Assembly: GCA_040414485.1 (NCBI GenBank)
Contig: JBEDUK010000044.1
Location: 1 to 45,065 of the forward strand
DNA: 45,065 nt
Reading direction: 5' to 3'
Origin: JBEDUK01 sp040414485
GTDB taxonomy: Bacteria > Actinomycetota > UBA4738
Shown: in pieces, positions 23,981-31,823 of the stretch
Position numbering within the stretch: the stretch's first letter is position 1
Layout: every line of letters starts with the position of its first letter
Notes under the pieces: generated by a model
The model's input: only the letters and a program-made list of their open reading frames with translations
Databases searched by the model: none
What the model was told of the DNA's origin: nothing
Position numbers and translations under genes: made by a program

Positions 23981-26900
23981 ATGAACGACCAGGGCTTCGT
24001 CCATCTCCACAATCACACGGAGTTCTCGCTGCTCGACGGGGCGGCGCGGATCTCCCAGATGGTCGCGAAGGCGGCGGAGTTCGGGATGCCGGCCGTGGCC
24101 ATGACCGACCACGGGGTGATGTTCGGTGCGCTCGACTTCTACCTCGCCGCGCGCGAGGCGGGCATCGAGCCGATCATCGGGGTCGAGGCGTACGTGGCGC
24201 CCCGGTCGCGCTTCGATCGCGAGCGGGGGGAGAACGAGGAGGCGTACCGGCACCTCACGATCCTGGCCAGGAACGAGCGCGGGTACCGGAACCTGCTCCG
24301 GCTGGTCACCGATGCGCACCTGGAGGGCTTCTACCACCGCCCGCGGATCGACAAGGAGCTTCTGGCCGAGCGCAGCGATGGCCTGATCGGGCTCTCCGGC
24401 TGCCTGGCCGGGGAGACGAACAAGCTGCTCATCGACGGCAAGCGCGCGCAGGCCGAGGAGGTCGCCGCCACCTACCGGGACATCTTCGGGCCGGATTCGT
24501 TCTACCTCGAGCTGCAGGACCACGGCCTCGGCGAGCAGCGGACGGTGAACCCGACGCTCGTCGAGATGTCCTCGCGCCTGGGCATCCCGCTGGTCGCCAC
24601 CAACGACCTCCATTACACGGAGAAGACCGACGCGCGGCCGCACGACGTGCTCCTGTGCATCCAGCAGCAGAAGGTTCAGACCGACACGAACCGTCTGCGG
24701 TTCGAAACCGAGGAGTTCTACCTGAAGTCGGCGCAGGAGATGCGGGCGCTCTTCTCGGAGGTGCCCGCGGCGTGCGACAACACCTTGCGGATCGCCGAAT
24801 CCTGCGAGCTCCGGATGGAGTTCGGCGAGTTCCACCTGCCGCGGTTCGATCCGCCCGACGGCTCGACGCTGGAGGGCTACCTGCGGGACCTCGTCTTCGC
24901 CGGCGCTCGGCAGCGCTACGGCGAGGTGACCGCGGAGATCACCGAGCGGATCGATCACGAGTTGAACGTGATCATCCTGATGGGGTTCGCCGGCTACTTC
25001 CTGATCGTGTGGGACCTGATCCGGTTCGCGCGTGAACGCGGGATCAGGGTCGGTCCTGGCCGCGGCTCCGCAGCGGGGTCCGTCGTGTCGTATTCCCTGC
25101 GGATCACCGACCTCGACCCGCTGCGATACGGGCTGATCTTCGAGCGCTTCCTCAATCCAGAGCGCAAGCAGATGCCCGACATCGACATGGACTTCGACGA
25201 ACGCCGGCGGGACGAGGTCATCCAGTACGTGGCCCAGCGCTACGGCACCGACCGGGTCGCGCAGATCGTCACGTTCCAGACCATCAAGGGGAAGCAGGGG
25301 ATCAGGGACGCCGCGCGCGTGCTGGGCTTCCCGGCGAGCGTGGGCGACCGCCTCTGCAAGATGTACCCGGCGGCGCTCCTGGGGCGCGAGTTCCCGATCG
25401 AGAAGGCCCTGGAGATGTCCACCGAGCTGGCCGACGCGTACGCGCGGGAGCCCGAGGCGAAGGAGATCGTCGACACGGCGCGCGCCCTCGAGGGGCTGCG
25501 CCGCGAGGACAGCGTCCACGCCGCCGGGGTGGTGATCGGCGACGCGCCGCTCGTCTCCTACCTCCCGCTGAAGCTATCAAAGGACTCCCGGGACGATTCG
25601 CGCCGCATCGTGACGCAGTTCGACATGCACGGGGTCGAACGCCTGGGCCTGCTGAAGATGGACTTCCTCGGGCTGCGGAACCTGTCGGTGATCGACGACA
25701 CCGTCGGCATGCTGCGGGCGAAGGGCATCGATCTGGACATCGACGCGATCGCGCTGGACGACGCCGAGACCTACGAGATGCTCCAGCGGGCCGACACCGA
25801 CGGGGTGTTCCAGCTGGAGAGCGGCGGCATGCGCGCGCTGATCCGCCAACTGGTGCCCGACCGCTTCGAGGACATCATGGCCCTCAACGCGCTGTACCGG
25901 CCGGGCCCGCTGAACCAGGGCGTCCACGTCGAGTACGCGGCGCGGAAGCACGGCCTCAAGCCTGTCGAGTACCCCCACGAGGACCTCGAGGAGATCCTCT
26001 CCGCGACGTACGGCGTCATGGTCTACCAGGAGCAGGTGATGCAGATCGCCGTGCGCCTGTCCGGCTACACGCTCGGCGAGGCCGACACGCTGCGCAAGGC
26101 CATCGGGAAGAAGAAGCGCGACGAGATGGCGCTGCACGAGAAGAACTTCGTCCAAGGCGCGGTGGCGAACGGGTATTCGGAGAGGCTGGCGCGGTCGATA
26201 TGGGACAAGGTCGTGCCCTTCGCCGACTACGGCTTCAACGCCTCGCATGCGTGCGCGTACGCACTGGTCGGCTACCAGACCGCGTATCTGAAGCGCCATC
26301 ACCCGGTGGAGTACATGGCGGCCATGCTCACCAGCGTCCGAGACGACAAGGACCGCAAGCCCTTCTACCTGAACGTCGCCAGGCTGATGGGGATCGAGGT
26401 GCTGCCTCCGGACGTGAACGCCTCGGCGCTGTACTTCACGCCGGCGGACGGCTCGATCCGCTACGGGCTGGCCGCGGTGCGGAACGTCGGGGTCGGGGCG
26501 GTCGAGGCGATCATCGAGGCCCGCACGGAGAAAGGCCCGTTCGAGACGTTCACCGACTTCTGCCGGAAGGTCGACTCCGGGGTGCTGAACAAGAAGTGCA
26601 TCGAGTCGCTGGTGCTCTCGGGAGCGTTCGACTCGCTGGGATACACGCGGCGCTCGCTGCTCGAGGGCTACGAGAAGATCACCACGCCCGTGCTGGCCGA
26701 CCGGCGCGCCGAGGCCGTCGGGCAGGAATCGTTCTTCGGCGGCGACACCGGGCCCGCGCTCGACATCGACGAATCGGTGGTGCTGGCCGGCGGTGAGTTC
26801 GACAAGCAGGAGTTCCTGCGGTGGGAGAAGGAGATGCTCGGGCAGTTCGTCACCGACCACCCGCTCCTCGCCATCCGCGACCGGCTGGCGGCGCTCACGG

Positions 26901-27568
26901 ACCTTGAGATCGTCGACCTGCCCTCGAAGGGCGACGGCGACGTCGTCACGGTGGCGGGCATCGTGAGCGGGATCGGGCGGAAGTACACCAAGCGCGGCGA
27001 GCCGTACGCGGTGTTCCGTCTGGAGGACCTCACCGGTGGGGTGGGCATCGTGGCCTTCCCGGGAGTGTTCGACAAGGCCGGCGACATCATCCAGCCCGAC
27101 CGGGTGGTGATGGTCAAGGGCCGGATCGACCTCCGCGGGCGCGAGCTGCAGCTGGCGGCCATGGACGTGTCCGAACCGAACCTGGGGCCCGAGCCTGCGG
27201 CCGACTCGGACGCCTCGGCGGATCCGGGCGCCGGCCAAGGCTCCGGAGTGGGGCCGGCCACGGACTCCGCTTCGAACGGCGGGAGCGCCTCGGGGGGGCG
27301 GCCCGGCGCCGGCCAGGACCCGCTCCTGGTGGACATCCCGGTGGCATCGTGCACGGGCGGGCTGATCGCGAGGCTGAAGTCGACGTTCGGCGCGCATCCG
27401 GGTCCCCTGCCGGTGATCCTCCGCCTCCTGGCGGACGGGGAGGCGACACGGCTGCGCCTGGGCGAGGAGTTCCGGGTGGACGGTTCAGCGGCCCTGCTCT
27501 CGGAGCTGCGGCGCCTCCTCGGGCCTTCCTCCGTCCGGCTGGTGGCCGGGGAGCCCGCCACCGTCTGA
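23981..27568 (+). CDS. dnaE: DNA polymerase III alpha subunit DnaE1
   Basis: The replicative polymerase, 1195 residues. The N-terminal PHP domain has HLHNHTEFSLLDG (H8, H10, H12) with its metal ligands intact; in actinobacterial DnaE1 this domain is known to act as the 3'-5' proofreader. The polymerase core has GPGRGSAAGS, MPDIDMDFDERRR (D400, D402 catalytic) and TFQTIKGKQGIRD. QEQVMQIA, GFNASHACAY and the helix-hairpin-helix follow. The OB fold is at about 985-1060 (VVTVAGIVSGIGRKYTKRGE). A Gly/Ser/Ala-rich linker leads to a tau-binding C-terminal domain. ATG 23981 is the start; hisA follows after 12 bases. Confidence 0.97.
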   Translation: MNDQGFVHLHNHTEFSLLDGAARISQMVAKAAEFGMPAVAMTDHGVMFGALDFYLAAREAGIEPIIGVEAYVAPRSRFDRERGENEEAYRHLTILARNERGYRNLLRLVTDAHLEGFYHRPRIDKELLAERSDGLIGLSGCLAGETNKLLIDGKRAQAEEVAATYRDIFGPDSFYLELQDHGLGEQRTVNPTLVEMSSRLGIPLVATNDLHYTEKTDARPHDVLLCIQQQKVQTDTNRLRFETEEFYLKSAQEMRALFSEVPAACDNTLRIAESCELRMEFGEFHLPRFDPPDGSTLEGYLRDLVFAGARQRYGEVTAEITERIDHELNVIILMGFAGYFLIVWDLIRFARERGIRVGPGRGSAAGSVVSYSLRITDLDPLRYGLIFERFLNPERKQMPDIDMDFDERRRDEVIQYVAQRYGTDRVAQIVTFQTIKGKQGIRDAARVLGFPASVGDRLCKMYPAALLGREFPIEKALEMSTELADAYAREPEAKEIVDTARALEGLRREDSVHAAGVVIGDAPLVSYLPLKLSKDSRDDSRRIVTQFDMHGVERLGLLKMDFLGLRNLSVIDDTVGMLRAKGIDLDIDAIALDDAETYEMLQRADTDGVFQLESGGMRALIRQLVPDRFEDIMALNALYRPGPLNQGVHVEYAARKHGLKPVEYPHEDLEEILSATYGVMVYQEQVMQIAVRLSGYTLGEADTLRKAIGKKKRDEMALHEKNFVQGAVANGYSERLARSIWDKVVPFADYGFNASHACAYALVGYQTAYLKRHHPVEYMAAMLTSVRDDKDRKPFYLNVARLMGIEVLPPDVNASALYFTPADGSIRYGLAAVRNVGVGAVEAIIEARTEKGPFETFTDFCRKVDSGVLNKKCIESLVLSGAFDSLGYTRRSLLEGYEKITTPVLADRRAEAVGQESFFGGDTGPALDIDESVVLAGGEFDKQEFLRWEKEMLGQFVTDHPLLAIRDRLAALTDLEIVDLPSKGDGDVVTVAGIVSGIGRKYTKRGEPYAVFRLEDLTGGVGIVAFPGVFDKAGDIIQPDRVVMVKGRIDLRGRELQLAAMDVSEPNLGPEPAADSDASADPGAGQGSGVGPATDSASNGGSASGGRPGAGQDPLLVDIPVASCTGGLIARLKSTFGAHPGPLPVILRLLADGEATRLRLGEEFRVDGSAALLSELRRLLGPSSVRLVAGEPATV

Positions 27569-27580
27569 CGCCATCGCCGC

Positions 27581-28336
27581 GTGGCCTTCGACCTCTTCCC
27601 GGCGATCGACCTCCGCGAAGGGCGGGTCGCCCGTACGCGGGGCGGCGATCCGACGTCGGTCTCGTTCTCGGTCGGTGATCCCGTTCAGCTGGCGGAGCGC
27701 ATGGTCGCCGCCGGGGCCGGGTGGCTCCACGTGGTCGACCTCGACGCCGCCGTCAGCGGCGAGGCGGGGGAGGCGAACGCGCGGGCGCTCGAGCAGATCG
27801 CGGCGCTGCCTGTCCGCGTCCAGGCCGGCGGAGGGTTGAGCCCGTTCGCGGGCGCCGAGGCGCTCCGGCGAGGCGCCGACCGCGCCGTGATCAGCGCCGC
27901 GTACGTCGGTGACGATGACGCCGGCGCCGGTGAGGATCTGCTGACGGCCATGCGGGCAGCACCCGGCAGCGTCGCGATCGGCCTCGACGTGCTGGGCGAG
28001 TCGCTCTCGCCGCGGGGCGGCCGCTGGCAGGACCGACCGCTCCGCCCCGTCGTGGACTGGATCGCGGCCGCCGACCCCCGCCCCGCGGCGGTCGTCGTCA
28101 CCCAGGTCGAGCGCGACGGTTCGCTCACCGGCGTCGACGTGCGGTGGCTCGTCGAGATGGCCTCGCGGCTCCGCGCCCCGGTCGTCGCGTCCGGTGGGAT
28201 CGCCTCACTGGACGACCTCGCCGCGCTGGCGGCGGCCGGGCCCGCGGTCGCCGGCGCGATCGTGGGCCGTGCACTGGGGGAGGGGGTCTTCACGTTGCAG
28301 GAAGCGCTTCAGGCGGTCGCCGGCGCGGACGATTGA
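27581..28336 (+). CDS. hisA: ProFAR isomerase HisA, possibly bifunctional (PriA)
   Basis: A 251-residue TIM-barrel enzyme for the fourth step of histidine synthesis. Key residues relative to PriA/HisA are present: D10 (PAIDLREGR), R18, D136 (GLDV), T174 and D179 (VVTQVERDG), and an RGGRW segment (R145-W149) matching the PriA substrate loop. The residue equivalent to PriA Ser81 is Ala82 in a QAGGG loop that looks like ordinary HisA. No trpF is present although trpC, trpB and trpA are just downstream, so it may also isomerise phosphoribosylanthranilate, as PriA does in actinobacteria. GTG start at 27581. Confidence 0.9.
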   Translation: MAFDLFPAIDLREGRVARTRGGDPTSVSFSVGDPVQLAERMVAAGAGWLHVVDLDAAVSGEAGEANARALEQIAALPVRVQAGGGLSPFAGAEALRRGADRAVISAAYVGDDDAGAGEDLLTAMRAAPGSVAIGLDVLGESLSPRGGRWQDRPLRPVVDWIAAADPRPAAVVVTQVERDGSLTGVDVRWLVEMASRLRAPVVASGGIASLDDLAALAAAGPAVAGAIVGRALGEGVFTLQEALQAVAGADD

Positions 28337-28342
28337 AGATCG

Positions 28343-28993
28343 GTGGACACGATGACGGAGTCGGCGCCGGCGACCGCCGTGGCGGGAGCTCGCCGGGCGG
28401 CAGGCGACGCGCCGGTGGCGCTGGCGATCGGTGCCGCCGGAGCCATCGTGGCCACCGTGTCGTGCTTCCTGCCCTGGGTCCGGCTCGACCTCGGGCGGTT
28501 CGCGGTGTTCCTCGGGACGCCGTCGCATGCGATCGCGGCATCGGCGAGGGCTCTGGGCGCCACCGGAGCGGTGGCGCTGGGCGCGTCCATCGTGATGCTC
28601 CTGTGCGTGGCCGGGCTGCTCGCCGGAACCGGGTCCCTGCGGACGGCGAGCGCGTGGATCCTCGCCGCCGCGGGCGTGGCGGTGGCCGCCGCCGCCGTCA
28701 CCGCGCTGGCGACGAAGGGCGCCCGGGCCGACCAGGTCCTCCGGGCCGCCTGGCAGGCCGGCGCCGGCCGCGCGCTCCCGGCCGCCCAGTTCGATCGCCT
28801 CCGGGACGTGCTCGGGCGCCTGGGTTCGACGTCCTCCGCCGGGCCCGGCGTCTATCTGGCCATCGTCGGCGGCGCCTTGGGGGCGATCGGCGGTTGTCTC
28901 GCGGGGCTTAGGTCGGCGCGCGCCGCGCGGCCCGACCCCCACGCGGTGGCGACCAGAGGCTTCGACACCGGGAGCGCCGAAGCCTCTGCGTAG
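28343..28993 (+). CDS. Trp-operon-associated membrane protein
   Basis: A 216-residue protein with four hydrophobic segments (about 25-47, 68-93, 102-123 and 168-188) and a polar loop carrying LPAAQFDRLRDVL. Its topology and its place immediately before trpC match the Trp-associated transmembrane protein that lies between trpE and trpC in mycobacteria and streptomycetes. Sequence recognition alone would be weak. Function unknown. GTG 28343, six bases after hisA; ATG 28352 is an alternative start. Confidence 0.7.
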   Translation: MDTMTESAPATAVAGARRAAGDAPVALAIGAAGAIVATVSCFLPWVRLDLGRFAVFLGTPSHAIAASARALGATGAVALGASIVMLLCVAGLLAGTGSLRTASAWILAAAGVAVAAAAVTALATKGARADQVLRAAWQAGAGRALPAAQFDRLRDVLGRLGSTSSAGPGVYLAIVGGALGAIGGCLAGLRSARAARPDPHAVATRGFDTGSAEASA

Positions 28994-28996
28994 ACT
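28991..28996 (+). promoter_or_regulatory. -10 box suggesting leaderless trpC transcription
   Basis: TAGACT ends six bases before the trpC ATG at 29003, so transcription would start at or next to the A of ATG. No clear -35 is seen. Leaderless mRNAs with a TANNNT box about seven bases upstream are common in actinobacteria. Confidence 0.4.
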
Positions 28997-29002
28997 GGCC
29001 CG

Positions 29003-29833
29003 ATGCAACCCGCAGCGGAACCGGCGCCGTCGTGGGCGCCGGCTGAAGGCGATCGGGGATCCGCCGGATTCCTCACCGAGGCGATGGCTCGCGCCCGCGA
29101 GGAGGTCCACGCACGTCCGGCCGATCGATCGCCGTCGGCGGAGCGCGACCGGGATCGAACCCCGCTCGACTTCGCCGGGGCGCTCCGGTCACCGGGCATC
29201 TCGGTCATCGCGGAGGTCAAGCGGTCCTCGCCCTCGGCGGGCGTCATCGCCGACGGCGCGACCGACGCGGCGCGGACCGCCGACGCCTACGCTCGGGGTG
29301 GTGCCGCGGCCGTGTCCGTGCTCACCGAGTCACGGCATTTCGGCGGCCACATCGACGATCTCCACGCGGTGCGGGCGATCTCGTCGCTTCCGATCCTTCG
29401 GAAGGACTTCATCGTGGACGCCACCCAGATCGACCGGTCGAGGGCGAGCGGCGCCGACGCGATCCTGCTCATCGTGGCGGGCCTCGCCGACTCCGAGCTG
29501 ACCGACCTGCTCGCTGCGGCCCGCGCGAACGGGCTGGCCGCGCTCGTCGAGACCCATTCGGACCGCGACCTCGATCGCGCGGTGGCCGCCGGTGCCGACG
29601 TCATCGGCGTGAACTCGCGGAACCTCGAGACGCTGCAGGTCGACCTGGATCGCGCGATCGAGGTCCTCGCGCGGGTTCCAACCGGCCTGGTTCGCGTGCT
29701 GGAGAGCGGCGTCCGAACGAGGCAGGACGTTCGCCGGGCGGAGGATGCCGGCGCCGACGCCGTGCTCGTCGGCGAGACCCTGATGCGCGCCCCGGATCCT
29801 GCGGCGAAGCTCCGGGAGCTGCTGGGACGATGA
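29003..29833 (+). CDS. trpC: Indole-3-glycerol phosphate synthase TrpC
   Basis: A 276-residue TIM-barrel enzyme that converts CdRP to indole-3-glycerol phosphate. VIAEVKRSSPSAG, LPILRKDFIVD, ADAILLIVA, LVETHS, IGVNSRNL, VLESGV and VLVGETLM are present in barrel order, including the catalytic lysines and glutamate. The first 50 residues are less conserved. The stop overlaps the trpB ATG by four bases. Confidence 0.95.
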   Translation: MQPAAEPAPSWAPAEGDRGSAGFLTEAMARAREEVHARPADRSPSAERDRDRTPLDFAGALRSPGISVIAEVKRSSPSAGVIADGATDAARTADAYARGGAAAVSVLTESRHFGGHIDDLHAVRAISSLPILRKDFIVDATQIDRSRASGADAILLIVAGLADSELTDLLAAARANGLAALVETHSDRDLDRAVAAGADVIGVNSRNLETLQVDLDRAIEVLARVPTGLVRVLESGVRTRQDVRRAEDAGADAVLVGETLMRAPDPAAKLRELLGR

Positions 29834-31047
29834 CGGCCGCGTCCGGCACCACCGCGGCCCTTCCCGACGCCCGCGGGCGATTCGGTCCGTTCGGCGGGCG
29901 CTACGTACCGGAGGTGCTGATCCCCGCGCTCGACGAGCTCGAGGCCGCGTGGCGCCGCGAGCGCCGGGACCCGGAGTTCCGTTCGACGCTGGATGGCCTG
30001 CTTCGAACCTTCGTCGGGCGGCCGACGCCGCTCACGTTCGCGAGCCGCCTGTCCGACCGGCTCGGCTACCGGATCTGGCTCAAGCGCGAGGACCTGGCGC
30101 ACACGGGCGCACACAAGATCAACAACACCGTGGGGCAGACGCTGCTCGCGTCGCGACTGGGCAAGCGCCGGGTCATCGCCGAGACCGGCGCCGGGCAGCA
30201 CGGTGTCGCGACGGCCACCTCGTGCGCGCTGTTCGGCCTGCCCTGTGTGGTCTACATGGGCGAGGAGGACACCCTCCGCCAGGCGATCAACGTCCAGCGC
30301 ATGCACCTGCTGGGCGCCGAGGTGGTCCCGGTCACCACCGGCTCGCGGACGCTGAAGGACGCGGTGAACGAGGCGCTCCGGGACTGGGCCGCGAGCGTCG
30401 AGCACACCCACTACATCATCGGGTCGGTCGTGGGACCGCACCCGTTCCCGTGGATCGTGCGCGACCTGCAGCGAGTGATCGGCGACGAGGCGCTGGTGCA
30501 GTTCCGGGAGGCGAACGCCGGCGAGGATCCGGACACCGTCGTCGCCTGCGTGGGCGGAGGGTCGAACGCGATCGGCATGTTCACCGGGTTCGTTCCGACC
30601 GGATCCCGGCTGATCGGGGTGGAGGCGGGCGGCAGGGGAGCCGCGCTCGGCGACCACTGCGCGACGCTGTCCTCGGGGAGCCCGGGCGTCCTGCACGGCG
30701 GGGCGTCGTACATGCTCCAGGACGCGTACGGCCAGGTGGCCACCACGCATTCGATCTCCGCGGGGTTGGACTACCCGGGGGTCGGGCCGGAGCACGCCTA
30801 CCTGCTGGAGGCGGGCCGGGCCGAGTACACGTCCGCCACCGACGAGCAGGCGATCGCCGGGTTCATGGAACTGTCCCGAACCGAGGGGATCCTCCCGGCG
30901 CTCGAACCCTCCCACGCGATCGGCTGGCTGATGGGGCGGCCCCTGCCGGACGGCTCGTCGGTCCTGGTGTGCCTGTCAGGCCGCGGCGACAAGGATCTCC
31001 AGACGGTTCAGGCCTGGCTCGAAGCGAACGCCGGCAGCACGCGGTGA
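29830..31047 (+). CDS. trpB: Tryptophan synthase beta subunit
   Basis: A 405-residue PLP enzyme that joins indole and serine. The PLP lysine is K96 in HTGAHKINN, with ETGAGQHGVATA, the phosphate loop VGGGSNAIG and LSGRGDKD. It opens with GRFGPFGGRYVPE, as in TrpB1. It overlaps trpC (ATGA) and trpA (GTGA), so the three are coupled, and TrpA/TrpB form the usual tunnel complex. Confidence 0.97.
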   Translation: MTAASGTTAALPDARGRFGPFGGRYVPEVLIPALDELEAAWRRERRDPEFRSTLDGLLRTFVGRPTPLTFASRLSDRLGYRIWLKREDLAHTGAHKINNTVGQTLLASRLGKRRVIAETGAGQHGVATATSCALFGLPCVVYMGEEDTLRQAINVQRMHLLGAEVVPVTTGSRTLKDAVNEALRDWAASVEHTHYIIGSVVGPHPFPWIVRDLQRVIGDEALVQFREANAGEDPDTVVACVGGGSNAIGMFTGFVPTGSRLIGVEAGGRGAALGDHCATLSSGSPGVLHGGASYMLQDAYGQVATTHSISAGLDYPGVGPEHAYLLEAGRAEYTSATDEQAIAGFMELSRTEGILPALEPSHAIGWLMGRPLPDGSSVLVCLSGRGDKDLQTVQAWLEANAGSTR

Positions 31048-31823
31048 CCGCGCCGATGCACGGCGTGCTCGCGGCCGTCAAGGCCGGGGGCCGGAAGGCC
31101 TTCGTTCCCTACGTCACCGGCGGACATTCTGCCGTGGACGCGACCTTGGTGCGGGCGCTCGCTGATGCCGGCGCCGACGCCGTCGAGATCGGGCTTCCCT
31201 ACTCCGACCCGGTGATGGACGGACCGGTCATCCAGGAGGCGTCCCGCGTGGCCCTCGAAAGCGGCTCCCGGCCGGAGACGGTTTTCGACCTCGTGCGCGC
31301 CGCTGACGTGCCGGTTCCCGTGGCCGTCATGACGTACGTCAACCCCGTGCTGGCGTACGGCATGGAGCGGTTCGCCCGCGACGCGGCCCAGGCCGGTGTC
31401 TCGGGGATCATCGTGCCCGACCTGCCGGTTGACGAGGCGGACGCCTGGCTCGGCGTGCTCGGCGAGCGCGGGGTCGCGGCGATCCTGCTGGCGGCGCCGA
31501 ATTCCGCGCCCGACCGGCTGGCCCGGATCGCCTCGGCATCCACCGGCTTCGTCTACTGCGTGGCGTCCCTCGGCGTGACGGGGTCGCGGACCGAGCTCGG
31601 GGGATCGGCGCGCGCGCTGGTGGCGTCGCTCCGGCCGCTCACTGAGACGCCGCTCTACGTGGGGGTCGGGATCTCCACCTCGGACCAGGCGGCCGAAGCG
31701 GCGACGTTCGCCGACGGAGTGGTCGTCGGTTCGGCGCTCATGGAGCCATTGGTCCGAGCGGATCGCGACGAAGCGCTCCGGCGCGCCGAGAATTTCGGCC
31801 GCGTGATTCGTCAACCAGCATGA
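31044..31823 (+). CDS. trpA: Tryptophan synthase alpha subunit
   Basis: A 259-residue TIM barrel that cleaves indole-3-glycerol phosphate to indole. Catalytic residues are E48 (VEIGLPYSDP) and D59 (VMDGP). GIIVPDLPVDEA, CVASLGVTGSR and VGVGIST follow in order. GTG 31044 overlaps the trpB stop. Its 3' end overlaps the convergent LuxR-type regulator gene by 13 bases. Confidence 0.96.
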   Translation: MTAPMHGVLAAVKAGGRKAFVPYVTGGHSAVDATLVRALADAGADAVEIGLPYSDPVMDGPVIQEASRVALESGSRPETVFDLVRAADVPVPVAVMTYVNPVLAYGMERFARDAAQAGVSGIIVPDLPVDEADAWLGVLGERGVAAILLAAPNSAPDRLARIASASTGFVYCVASLGVTGSRTELGGSARALVASLRPLTETPLYVGVGISTSDQAAEAATFADGVVVGSALMEPLVRADRDEALRRAENFGRVIRQPA

